Source: Blasia pusilla
Taxonomy: Eukaryota > Marchantiophyta > Marchantiopsida > Blasiales
Assembly (NCBI GenBank): GCA_050084515.1
Contig: CM114271.1
Location: forward strand, 10,230,001 to 10,294,000
Length of the DNA stretch: 64,000 nt
Direction of reading: 5' to 3'
The translations under genes were made by a program, and so were the position numbers. The notes under the pieces are model-generated. The model did no database searches, had not been told where the DNA came from, and saw only the letters and a list, made by a program, of their open reading frames with translations. Position 1 is the stretch's first letter. The number at the start of each line of letters is the position of its first letter. Shown here one piece after another: positions 34,696 to 45,620 of the stretch.

Positions 34696-35408
34696 AACAA
34701 TCGAGACCTAGGGTCGTGTAATCCCTCACCACGACCAGCACGTGTATGACCCTGACATGGCCATCCAGCAATCACCAGATCCACATGATCAACCCTCTCA
34801 AGGTCCTCCGCCCCCAACAATGCGATGTGTGACGGCAAAGCACGCTGGTACCCACAAATAGTTGATGGCGGCAACAACTCATGATGTCTCCGCATCAACT
34901 GACCAATCTGTCGGGATGAGACTCTCTGGGCCGTCTCATCTCGCTCCACATACCCGTATCTCCGCACAGAAATACCGGCCTGCAACAATGCAGCCAAACC
35001 AATGCTTATCCCACCAAAGAGATCTAACACACAAATGCCCTCCGGCGGATACTGCCATACAATGGGTGTAGTATCCAAAGGGGATAACCCAACTTGATCA
35101 GAAGTAGGAGTCCGCCGTGGGGCCTCCTCTTCCTCGTGAGGTATAATAGCCTCACACCAAGCCTCCTGCCGTAGTGCACCGCCTAAACTCCAAAGTGGCA
35201 CATCCAACGATGAGGATGCCACTGCTGCAAAAATAGGGACCTCTTCTACCTCCTCATGCACAGGAGAATCCATAGCAGAAACATTACCCTCCAAAAAGTC
35301 TCCTGGCCAAGGGACTACTCCACTAAAACCAGCCACAGATACTAACACTATTGGGGAAGACCCTCCCGGTCGAGCCCCATAAATAAATCTCACAGGAACT
35401 TGGCTCAT
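34641..35408 (-). pseudogene. C5-cytosine methyltransferase, N-terminal part with motifs I-IV
   Basis: 255-aa open frame. Residues 1-115 are a linker rich in acidic and Pro/Ser residues. Motif I (S-adenosylmethionine binding) is ICVLDLFGGISIGLAALL at about 122-139, followed by RRYGYVERDE (motif II region). VDLVIAGWPCQ at about 209-219 is motif IV with the catalytic Cys, followed by AGRGEGLHDPRSRLFWEMLR. Such enzymes transfer a methyl group to C5 of cytosine. Motif order is canonical I to X, not the permuted order of plant DRM enzymes. It is in the same frame as the protease upstream, separated by a single stop at 35457-35459. Confidence 0.9.
34674..34689 (-). repeat. 8-bp tandem duplication causing frameshift
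   Basis: The plus strand reads gtaacatc twice in tandem. Frames on either side differ by exactly the 2-base remainder that 8 extra bases would cause. Confidence 0.85.
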
Positions 35409-35456
35409 ACGTCCATCCCCGGACTGCCAACCAGGTCTATAAGACGCTGTCTCAGT

Positions 35457-35882
35457 CTAGTAATCCATCTGAAAACCCATCGGGTACAATATTGCTCCTC
35501 CAACTAGTACATCATACGACTCAGCTGATGTGACTACAGCAGATATTCCCAACCGGGAGCTATCAGTCGCATGATCTGGTCTCATCTGTACAGAAAACTT
35601 CTCCCGTGTCATGAATTGAGACCTATCATTGGCTCCTCCAAGTGATGTTTGAATCTGGAATGGGCAAGGCTCAAGCTCTGACCTCTGAATATCCAAACCA
35701 ATACATGCCGCTTTTCCCAACATCAAAGGTTGGGCACCAGAGTCTAACAATACTCTATCTGGTCTATACACCTGTCTTGTAGGACTCACCAATCGGAATA
35801 TCCCACTCCGGTTGTCCAACATACATAGACCAGGTGTAAGCCTCTCACGATCAATGGCTGGTCGGGCTGGTAATGCATCCAT
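35457..35882 (-). pseudogene. Aspartic protease of family C
   Basis: 141-aa open frame. LLDSGAQPLMLGKAA has the DSG active site (residues 47-49); CPFQIQTSLGG and ESYDVLVGGAILYPMGF follow, the latter the conserved second strand region. It cleaves the polyprotein. The frame is shared with gag upstream and the methyltransferase downstream. Confidence 0.9.
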
Positions 35883-35900
35883 CTTCGCCGCTGCTGCCTG

Positions 35901-36896
35901 TCAAGTAGCACTAGTACTCAATGCTACACCTGACATAGAGGGTCGCTCCACCGCAATACCCTCATCCACCTCAGCACGTGTAGCAGTAACACCCCCACGT
36001 TCACACAACGTGGCGGCTAGGTGAAATACAGGAGCTAAGTCAACTCCTAAAGCCATCAGCTCCATGGCCGAAAACAATGGGGATCCGAACACTGAAGTTG
36101 CCATCCGCTATACTGCATTGGATGCTGCATCCGTGTCTACTACACGCGATGTAGATGCCTCAATCTCCACTTTCGGCTCAATAGGCTGCATAGGAACCAT
36201 GGATGGAGTCCTAAGCACCTCAGACAACAAGAATGACTGGGGAAGCCTAGCCTGCCTTTGAGCCTCACCCCTCTGTGGGTCCAACTCCACAGTAGCACCA
36301 CGTGGTTTTGACGTTCAAGTGGCTCCTCTCGTAACTGCAGCCGATGCCTCAACCTGTGCTGCACTTGCCATATAAGAGAGATCATCCCCTCCATAAGAGA
36401 TGGAAGCCCTTGCTCCCGAATCTGATCTATGCTGGATACCAGCCATAGTAGCCAACTTCTCCTCCAACTGCTCAATCCTGGCAGCCATGGCTGACTCTGT
36501 TGTAGTGGTAGGGGTAGCCACCGTAGGCTCCAACCACTGGTCCACCTCTACCACCCCTACCACCTCCACCACCTCGGCCTCTCGGAGCTACTCCACCACG
36601 GCCGCGGCCTGATCTCAACTCTGGATGAAGATCAAAGCAACGCTCTCAAGGATGATCTGGTCTCCCGCAATGATCACATTGAGTTGGGTCCGACTGAGGC
36701 CCATCCTCTAAAGTCCGTCTCCCATCCTCTTGGGGACAAAACTTCCTAACATGATCACCTCCACATGTCCAACATGACTGTCCTTGCTGCGGGGCAGCAA
36801 ATGAAGGCAATGGTCTCTACGCAAGTGTCCCTGTAGGACTGGCGACCGAGGTCGTGTGTACCCCCACGACTCCCACTACTACTACCACCACCACTA
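35901..36896 (-). pseudogene. Gag C-terminus of family C: zinc knuckles, RGG box, coiled coil
   Basis: In frame with gag upstream but with stops. Seen: CWTCGGDHVRKFC (near 36770-36735, CX2CX3HX4C) and QCDHCGRPDHP plus ERC (CX2CX4HX4C), two zinc knuckles for nucleic acid binding. A Gly/Arg-rich stretch follows near 36600-36550 (GRGRGGVAPRGRGGGGG). Then comes a short helical segment AARIEQLEEKLATMAG and an Ala/Ser-rich linker to MATSVFGSPLF, matching the fragment at 0.86 kb. Confidence 0.82.
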
Positions 36897-37889
36897 CTAC
36901 GAGAGGCGTGAGGTGGGTGCTGAACACGAAGTAGTAGTTGTATCCCTACTAAATGCGGATGTCACCACTCTCTCCTTCACCATGTTAAGCTCAATCTTCT
37001 CAGATAGAGCAAACACATGGGTCAATGTGGGTGAATCATCACTCATAAGTGTAGCATCACATACCCTGCGGCGCAACTCCCTGTCCAAGATCCCATACCA
37101 AAACTCGACTGCTTGAGCCTCAGTCACACCCTGGGTGACTGAAATCAAACGTCGCATACGAGTGTATGCCTCACGAAGACTCTCACCAGTCTTTCGCTCA
37201 AATTCTTGAAGGCTCCTCAACTTCTCTGTCTTCACTCCCTGATAGTTCTTCTTCAACCTCTTGAAGAACTTTGCAACGGGGATAAACGATGGTGGGGCAC
37301 TAGTACCTCCACTAGTACCCCCACTGGTACCTCCAGTGGTACCCCCACTCCGGCTCGTACTCGTACCACTCAACGTCGGGCTGGCTAGCATAGTAGGAGC
37401 ACTACTACCAATACCACCATGGGTGATAGACACATAGCCTGGAGACCAATATTGTCTCCACGCCTCAATCTCAACAACATGGTCCTTCCTAAACTCATGG
37501 TAATCATCCATGGGTGGTCCCTCAAGTCTTTGAAACAACCCCTTCCAAGCCAAGAAGGGTGTAAACAACGTGGCGTTCCGCAACATTTGCATATCACACC
37601 ACGTATCAAACTCCTGCATGAAGTCCTCCAACTCAATGGTGCCCACTGCACCCAAGTATCTTCGTGGGCCCTTCATGGCCCCATATATCCCGTCCATGTC
37701 CCAAATCAATGGAGCTGCAACACTCGTTAACAACGTAGAAGACTCGGTGTTTGGAACACCCTCGTCCTCCTCTTCATCAACCGTCGAAAGTGGAAAAGGT
37801 AGCCGATACCTAAATCCACTCCGTGTGAAACCACCACTATCCGCACCACGGTCCCCAACCAGACCACCCGACAGCTCCGCGATGACCAA
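36897..37889 (-). pseudogene. Gag of family C
   Basis: 330-aa open frame, the longest intact family C piece. GPRRYLGAVGTIELEDFMQEFDTWC and AWKGLFQRLEGPPMDDYHEFRKDHVVEIEAWRQYW are the N-terminal gag part. A Gly/Thr/Ser repeat spacer (SGGTTGGTSGGTSGGTS) follows. LRSLQEFERKTGESLREAYTRMRRLISVTQGVTEAQAVEFWYGILDRELRRRV is the retrotransposon gag core. The start at 37889 is the first Met; the true start may be further upstream. Confidence 0.88.
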
Positions 37890-38435
37890 CGCCGATGCCG
37901 CACCACCACCAAATTATCACCACTAAGTAACCAAGTGACGTCGATGTCGCTATACTATTCTAGCTCTACTAGCTATGGATGTAGGCAACCTAACCTGTCA
38001 TCACCACAAGAAGCCTCCCAGAGTCTACTGGTCATCACTCCAACCTCACTACCGGTAGCACACAGGAGTAACACTACTCTCGAAATCAGCATCAACCCTA
38101 ACAATGGGCGCCCAAGCAAAAAGCAATGATGGAGGGGATCCAAACAAAGGAAGTCCAACGACAATCCTCCAATCGCAAATGGAAATCAAGGTAACACAAT
38201 CCACCAAACGTGGCGCCCCCTGAATCCACAAAACCCACCACACAATCCTAATGCAATAGCTACTCCACCGCGGGTCGGTGACGTGCTAGTCGAACTCGCA
38301 GCACCTGAAAATATCACCTGCATGGAGAGGCTACACCGTACTATGCGCTAGAGGTCCATCAACCAAAAACCTGAGATGCATAAAGCGCCTAACACCTCTC
38401 CGAACAGCACCAAATGAGCTACAACAGTGTGTACA

Positions 38436-38515
38436 CTGGCATAGTTAAGAACTCAGCAGTTAAGCGTCTTCCAGGCAGAATAGCCCAAAGATGGGTGACC
38501 AGTTATACAACACTC
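38436..38515 (+). ncRNA. 5S rRNA-derived segment (non-functional copy)
   Basis: The plus strand contains aagaactcagcagttaagcg and, 20 bases on, gatgggtgacc. These correspond to conserved plant 5S rRNA blocks (AGAACTCCGCAGTTAAGCG and GATGGGTGACC), which hold the RNA polymerase III internal control region. Flanks diverge from 5S, so this is a derived copy. It is antisense to the Gypsy element. Plant Cassandra TRIM elements carry such sequence in their LTRs; a Cassandra-like remnant is possible. Confidence 0.72.
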
Positions 38516-38549
38516 AATCCACAAATCCTGCAAAAATTGCCTCACGCCC

Positions 38550-38571
38550 AAGCAAGCAAGCTTGCTTGCTT
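38550..38571. repeat. Perfect 22-bp palindrome
   Basis: aagcaagcaag followed by cttgcttgctt with no spacer, about 50 bp downstream of the 5S-like segment. Confidence 0.95.
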
Positions 38572-39312
38572 GCTCCTTGCTCCTTACTCCGCCTCTCACG
38601 CCCACTCGCCCTGAGCTACCACGAGTTGCCTCAAAGCCTCCAATGGGATAGGAGTCTCCAACAATGAATGAGTCACCAACCAACCAGCCCCTCCGATCCG
38701 CTGTCCACCATAGACCTTGAGCTAGTCCGCGAAATTTCGATCAGCAATTACTCCAAAAATCCTCAACCAAAATTGAATATGTTTCAATCGGAATTCAATT
38801 GACCACCATAGCTATCTCTCCACAAAAAATCAGCTACAATCAAGCTCTGTACTCCGAGCTAAAAATCAGACAAACTTGCTGTCCATACACCTCCAGAATC
38901 GCAAATCCGACAGCGCTTCCGCCAAGTTTCATGCACGCAGAAACCTGCAACGCTCCACACACTCAAGCAGATAGCTTCACATGAGATCACAATACAAGTA
39001 GCAATAGGAATCTCTCACCCTATCTGGATGAACTTTAACAGAGCTTCCGCACTCCAAGCTCTCCACATCAGAAAACCGTCGAACACGAACCAGAATCTTC
39101 AATCCTTGATAACTTCCAACTCCCTTGACGAAATCCGGCGATCTAAAGCATGTTGGAAAGCTCTTAGCAAGGCGCTTCTTTCCCAACCAACCACACACTA
39201 GATTCACACCTCCAACATAGGCCACAATCCACGGCTGAGTACATAATCAGCCCTAACCAGATCCTATTGATCTACAATCGAAGCTACCATTGATCTACTT
39301 CAGTTCTTTGAG

Positions 39313-39675
39313 TGAAATCCGTGAAAGACCTACTGTCATAAAACATGTATAGAATCATATACAATCGAGCCAAACCCACTCCACGATGGGAGAATCTAGG
39401 TCGAAGCTTGCGGGAAACACCATAGCCAAGAGCTCTACTCACTACCAAGGCTAACTCCCAATGCAACAGGCTCAACTCAAAGAACTAACTGTTCTTTGAG
39501 TGCACTCCACCTAATATCCTCCAACCTAAGAGCGGGACCTACTGGAAAAGTCACCCTCAATTGAGTAACCCCCAACCCTATGTATGAAATCGCATCTCTA
39601 CCTAGACACTGCGGCCCTACATAAGGTATGGCCTCTACTAGCACACTATACTCTACGACATAATCCGTATGCTCA
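39313..39675 (-). repeat. 5'-truncated family C LTR (5' LTR), 363 bp
   Basis: Matches positions 111-473 of the complete LTR (30473-30111). The first 110 bp are missing at the outer edge. Older family C sequence starts immediately beyond. Confidence 0.88.
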
Positions 39676-40694
39676 TGAAAACATCCACTCTATGAGGGAC
39701 GTTGGATGGTGAGTCCTCAGATCCAGATGCTAGTGAGGATTCATCAGGGACTGGAGACATCCACGATGATAAGATGGTCTTGGAGTTCCTGCGTATTGGT
39801 GTCTTAGCAAGCACGGTGGGTGCTAAAGAGCAAGATCGAGTCCTATAGCAAGCCAGGAGGTTTAGGTGGGAGGGTGGATTGAGTTGGTGGAGTTGGTAGC
39901 AGTTCTCCAAGTGGATTGAGTTGTGTTGTGATCACGTACTGATAGATCATCGTATGACTTCTTGAGATCATCGGGAGGCAAATGGTTTGGCAGAGAGAGT
40001 TGTGTAAACAGTGAAGAGAGGATTTCACAAGTATAGACTTCATAGAGGACACTTGGGAGATTGGGACCTACAATTTCCGTGGTTGGCGATGGATTACCGC
40101 TCTGTCGGCAGGCATCCTTGGCATCATTTTCATTGTATTTCTTGCTCTATGGGAGAGAGCCAAAGTTACCATCGTCGATTTGACAAGATGTGGTTGAGGT
40201 ACTTGACCTTCATGATCCAAACATATGGGTACAAGAGTGTTCTCAACGGGCTGAGTTCTTTCAGAGAGTCATGCCAATGGTGTTTGAGGTACGGGACTAC
40301 GCGTGGAGGAGGCTATCGTCGAGGGATTCGGAAATTTCATCCTCAAAATTATGTCTACCTATAGCAAACAGCGCCGACAATATTGGACGTGATGGCAAGA
40401 CGTATTATTGTGCGAGTACGAGAGACTTTACCTTCAAGAGTCCTTGTTCTAGAGGGTCATGATGGTATCATTTGGAAAGATTATGTGCGTAATTGTGCGC
40501 CATGTCATCTTCCAAACGTGGATGGGAGGATTGATCCAAGCTTGGAAGTTGTTCTTGAAGGCCTGAGATGCATGTTGTGTGGGTCTGCCAGAGGTGCAAC
40601 CACCATGCTAGTTTATGATGGGTGTTCTCGAGGATGGCATATGTCATCTTTCACGCCGCCTCTTGACTTGGTTTCTCAGGGACATTGGCTTTAG
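39676..40694 (+). pseudogene. Gypsy family C integrase and PHD remnant (copy 4, right part)
   Basis: Continues the copy left at 30013. Seen: ESSDPDASEDSSGTGDIHDDKMVLEFL, EQDRVL and ARRFRWEGG, then a jump (the zinc finger and most of the core are missing) to GLAERVV-like, KRGFHKYRLHRGHLGDWDLQFPWLAMDYR, VEVLDLHDPNIWVQECSQRAEFFQRVMPMVFE, ILDVMARRIIVRVRETLPSRVLVLEG, and a damaged PHD finger: CMLC present, CDxC changed to YDGC, WHMSS without its Cys, final CPRC missing. Confidence 0.85.
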
Positions 40695-40698
40695 GGTT

Positions 40699-41630
<932 letters not shown>

Positions 41631-42540
41631 CTTATGAAATATGCAATCAACCGTGCTTCATCCAAACAGCCATATACGTGAATCAGATACATATTGGTAT
41701 AACAGCAAGAGAAATTATACACAAGGACTCCCAAAATATGTGTGATCTTCCTTATTGATTGCTCCTAGCCCACTCTTCAAGAGAGAATCCAAGCTCAATA
41801 CATGCAAGCCGCACTGTATCATAGATCCCAACAAGGGTTTACAATCCTGAGGAGATTAGCCCCAAATGAGCTTCATCCGAGGTATACCCTTTGGGCATCT
41901 CCATGGGTGACCTATACACATATATCATCTCCCTCCGAGCAGGTCACAACCAACCTGTAGTACACACATACAAGCTCCCTAACAACTACACATGTGGTCC
42001 CCTCATGAGACCAACTACCAACTAACCCACGATCAATTGTATAGGTCCAATTGGAGCCATACATGGCTGGGAAGGTCAACCTCTCGAAGATTGCCACTCC
42101 TCATAAAAGGAAAGGTGACCTACACTTGTAGGTCATCTCCTAAGAGAAAGTCACATATGACCTACAACCATCAACGCCCAAAGTACATCTTACTCACCAA
42201 CGGTGCTATAAATTGAAGATGGACGACCAAGGATCTTCATATGACAAGGAAAATTGAATAGTGATGCTTCGGAGTCACATCTTGAATTTGATGTTAATCT
42301 GTAGCAATCAAGTCCAAAGTCTTCAGAATTTCTCAGAGAAAGCACTTAGAAGTCTCCATTCAAGATCAACAAGCGTCCTAAACACGAAGAACAAAGTGTT
42401 AGATTCTCTCCTTATCCTTACCTTTTTCATTTCATGCTTATATAGATTGTAATGCATAGTCTAATACTAAGTTGATAAGCTTGCCAAAAAAAACAATGAG
42501 TGGAATATTCCTATCAGGTGTTGTTGATAAATTGATTGGG
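41631..42540. other. Unassigned sequence, possibly a solo LTR
   Basis: Non-coding, rich in gacctac/aggtca motifs (41900-42170). A TATA-like ctataaattg lies near 42209. It interrupts CACTA coding sequence. The ends were not resolved. Confidence 0.35.
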
Positions 42541-43900
42541 TATGTACACATGTTGAATGATGTGTTAACTTGAATACGTGTCTCATGGAGGGGAAGAGTC
42601 CAGCAAAGAAATCAAAGGACAACCAAGGATCCTGCTCTAATGTTGCATACCCTTGGCCAATTCATGGCTATCATCAAGGATTTCAAATGCCATCCCCATG
42701 GCCATCTATATTACTTGGTTGGAGTTTAGTTTTTCAAGTTCAATCCTTGTGTCGAAGTTCTTAAACTAGTTCAAAAAGGATTTTTTTCCTCTTTTTTCAT
42801 CGCAATGGTAGTTCATTGCTATATGTTCTAAAGCAATATGCTCTCTTGTTTTTATGCAGGTTCAATGCCTCTAGGTTGGGTCCCACTTGGGACCTTTTAT
42901 CCACCTCATCCTACATAGGGTTTTTATATACCACCATCAACAACTCCAATAGAAGTTTCGTATGAGTAGAGAGGCTAAGAAAATCCACTTGGCAAGTTGA
43001 AATTTTATGTAGGGTAATTAAAAAAATGAGATTACATTCAAGTTTTATAAAAAAAATAAATTTCCATTGTGAAACTTGGTTTTTTTCTTACTTTAACTAA
43101 ATCTTTCTTGATAGATTCATAGCTTAAGCGTATGCACCGCAAAGAAGTTTACAAGAAGTGGAAGGCAACCAACTCGATTCGCGAATGCCCAAAGCTAAAA
43201 CCTACAGAAGAGGAGACAAAAAAGGATGAGATTATTTATGGTTGTGAAGCAAAAAGCCAATGGCATGATGATGTCAAGGCGAGTGTACATTGCCACTTGG
43301 ACCTTAGTATAGTTGATGTTAGTAGACAAGCCAAGCAAGACTTGAAAACCATCCGTAGAGAGATTGACAATCGTTATGAGTATGTTGATGGTGAGTTGAG
43401 TGATAGGTTTTGGCGTACTTCTCTCGAAGACATGATGAAACGAGAGCGGGCCCGTTTGAAAAATTATTGGAGAGAAAACGGGGCATCTGAAGAATGGGCT
43501 TGTCCTCTAGATGTGAATCCAAAAACATGGGAGTCATTGAAGTCGTATTAAGTATCACCCAGGGGAAAATAGAAATCTGAATGAATGAAGGCCAACAGAC
43601 CTAAGGTGGAAATCCCCAACCCTAATGGGAGACGAGGATATTCTGGCCAAAATAATGTGTTTGTATATTATCCACTGAGTCTTCCTGGTTTCCTTGTTGG
43701 AAAAATTTAGGTTTTATAGGGAGTTCTTACATATTGGAATATGACTAAATCTTGATTTTGGTTTTTCTATTTTGGATATTGTCAAGTAGAAAAAGGAGCG
43801 GGGAGCTTCTCCTACAATACAAGAGATGCAAGAGTTCCTCAACACTCCTAAAGTGGATCCAAGCCAACAAAGTATCAACAATAAGGTATTATTGAAATCC
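42541..43900 (+). pseudogene. Plant transposase (Ptta/En/Spm, TNP-like) with likely introns
   Basis: A Pro/Trp/Gly-rich region (YPWPIHGYHQGFQMPSPWP, then SMPLGWVPLGTFYPPHP after a tttttatgcag acceptor near 42860) precedes a 139-aa frame at 43132-43551. That frame has SIREC, KTIRREIDNRYEYVDGELSDRFW and MMKRERARLKNYWRENGASEEWACPLDVNPKTWESL, matching the Transposase_24-type domain. A further exon near 43790-43890 (KERGASPTIQEMQEFLNTPKVDPSQQSI) fits its C-terminal part. This is the second gene type of CACTA elements, presumed to bind transposon ends. Confidence 0.7.
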
Positions 43901-44180
43901 TTCTTAATAAGAGTAACCCTCTACAATAGATTGCAAATACATGGTATGTTTCATGGCATATGATTTATCTTCTTATCCTTGGATCTTTGTTGTCTGGCTT
44001 GATCTTGTATCTTTCAATTGCACCAATCTGATTTTTTGTTTGCTGGAAACTCCAGTAGTCCTATTCTCCTTAGAGTTGCGCTAATCTGATATTTTCATCA
44101 TGGTTTCTTGGTTCTAGCCTATTGCAAACAGCTAACTTGTTTTTGTTGATGTTGATGTGTAATGTATAATAGCTAACTTG
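43901..44180. other. No recognisable gene
   Basis: A T-rich stretch with two near-copies of agctaacttgtttttgttga (about 44130 and 44170). Confidence 0.5.
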
Positions 44181-44189
44181 TTTTTGTTG

Positions 44190-44450
44190 ATCCAAGCCGT
44201 GTCATCCTCTAACCTTGAAGGTACAGGGGAGGTGTAGGGTGAAGCACTTTCGTCCCTCTTCTTGCTCTTCTGCTTCGCACGAGGACAAGGACTAGGAGCT
44301 ACTCTTGGCGGTTTTCACGACATGTGGTCCTCTTGCTGCTTGTTCCTACGCTCAACAGGCTGATTCCGAGCTGATGGTCGGTCTTTGTCTATGGGTATCC
44401 CACGGGTTACAGTTCTTGGTTGCTCACCCAAGATTGTTACAAAGTGCAAC
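44190..44450 (-). pseudogene. Gypsy family B gag N-terminal remnant (copy 5)
   Basis: Aligns with 48240-48400 in the same orientation: ttcgtccctcttcttgctct versus ttcctgtccctcttcttgat, then gcggttttcacgacatgtgg versus gcggtctccaagaccggtga. It is the Pro/Arg/Lys-rich gag N-terminus. Only about 250 bp remain. It lies next to a family B LTR in the position expected for gag after a 5' LTR. Confidence 0.6.
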
Positions 44451-44494
44451 TCCATGGATGGACAATTAGCTCTTCTCAATTTCTATGGTGGTGC

Positions 44495-45620
44495 TGTAAT
44501 GTCCAAGTGTTTCTTATTTACAGTCAATTGTAGAGTTCGATCCCCAAGAGGATCATTGTTGGATGAAAAGAGAGTATAAAGTGATTATTATGTTGTGAAA
44601 GTAGTGTGATTGATTATGTAATTCAAATGTAGTATTCCAGTAACATCTTCCGATCCTTTTTAGTACATATGTTTTCTTCTTCAATTCTCTCGAGTGGAAT
44701 TTAAAGTACGCTCAGGCAATTTGTTCTCTCGACATCTCGGAACATCACACAGACCTCAAGAATAAAGTTGGCTTCTCCTACTTTCGGAACTTAATCCGTC
44801 TGGGTAGGTTACTCTCTGTCAAACAGATTTCATACAACTCTATGTTGATTATTCCATTGATGAGAAAGGTTACTTTGATTCATTCTTTACTTTACCGGAC
44901 CCAAAAGAATATTCAGACATAAGCATCGCACATCAGAATGAATGAATGAGTGATTTACGACTCCATCAAGAATTGGAAGACTTCAAAGTATATACAAGCT
45001 CGAGAGGGTACAACTCTCTTGCTCAGACCATTCCTACAGCATAAGGACTTCATGAGCGAATGATAATAATAGCTTCTGTCCTGTTTCTTAAATATTCTTG
45101 AGAGTAGGAGCGTTTCTATGATCCGAAGCGTTCTTGATGAAGTTGGTGTCTCTTCAATATCTGTAACTACCTAGATCTATGGTGTGCGTTCCTTTTCCTA
45201 TGATCCCTGTGAATCCGCGGTACAAAACTGTTCTAACTACCAATTTGATACAAAGGGTTGCGCCCCTTCCTAGTCTAATTGTTTTAACTATGTGCCGGTT
45301 CGAATCACAATCATGCTGAGCTTCGCTGCGCTAAATTTCCGGAGGACGAAGTTCTTCATTCTTCATTCTCTTCGTGCTTCGCTTAAGAGCAAAGTACTTT
45401 GTATACAGAGCTTTGTTGAGCTTCGCTAAGCTTCGCGTTGATCCTTTATACTTCGTTAAGGCTTTTGATTCTCCTCTAAGGCAAATCCTTGATCTTCCAT
45501 CTCTCTGCCTTGTCTTAGGAGCTTCGTGATTCACTTGAATCTTATTCGTTCTTCTCCATAATTGCATATAATAATCCAAACCATACTATACAAGAGTCTT
45601 TGTTCAATAAAAAGATTCTC
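44495..45620 (-). repeat. Gypsy family B 5' LTR (copy 5, truncated)
   Basis: The plus strand starts tgtaatgt and has gagttcgatccccaagaggatcattg, matching the reversed ends of the LTRs at 11.2 and 16.6 kb. It continues to tgttcaataaaaagatt, about 45 bp short of the expected outer end, where a second LTR fragment begins. Confidence 0.78.

Larger units (their letters stand above)
37890..39312 (-). other. Leader region of family C element
   Basis: About 1.4 kb between the 5' LTR and gag with no supported ORF. It contains the 5S-derived segment and the palindrome described separately. Next to the LTR (39290-39312) the minus strand reads ctcaaagaactgaag, which does not match a standard tRNA-Met primer site. 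A tggtagcttcga about 25 bp further in is a possible but unassigned site. Confidence 0.6.
30014..39675 (-). mobile_element. Nearly complete Gypsy family C element encoding a DNA methyltransferase and PHD finger
   Basis: Order on the minus strand: partial LTR, leader, gag, aspartic protease, C5-methyltransferase, RT, RNase H, integrase, PHD finger, polypurine tract, full LTR, and a 97-bp start of another LTR. Coding spans about 37889-30759, roughly 2,380 codons. Gag, protease and methyltransferase motifs I-IV share one frame. Methyltransferase motifs VI-X share the frame of the first RT part. Only about three frameshifts (near 34.68, 33.43 and 31.8 kb) plus scattered stops break it. It sits inside an older copy of the same family. 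No matching target duplication was seen. Confidence 0.9.

Noticed and set aside
34641-35408. Plant DRM methyltransferase
   Set aside because: DRM enzymes have a permuted motif order; here motif I precedes IV, VI and X in the canonical order. Closer placement needs a tree.
38436-38515. Functional 5S rRNA gene
   Set aside because: Only the internal blocks are conserved; the ends do not match 5S, and no T-run terminator is in place.
39313-39675. A 363-bp LTR pair with TG...CA ends at 30111-30473 and 39313-39675
   Set aside because: The polypurine tract lies next to 30583, so the true LTR is 473 bp; the TG at the inner edge is a coincidence or the circle opening point.
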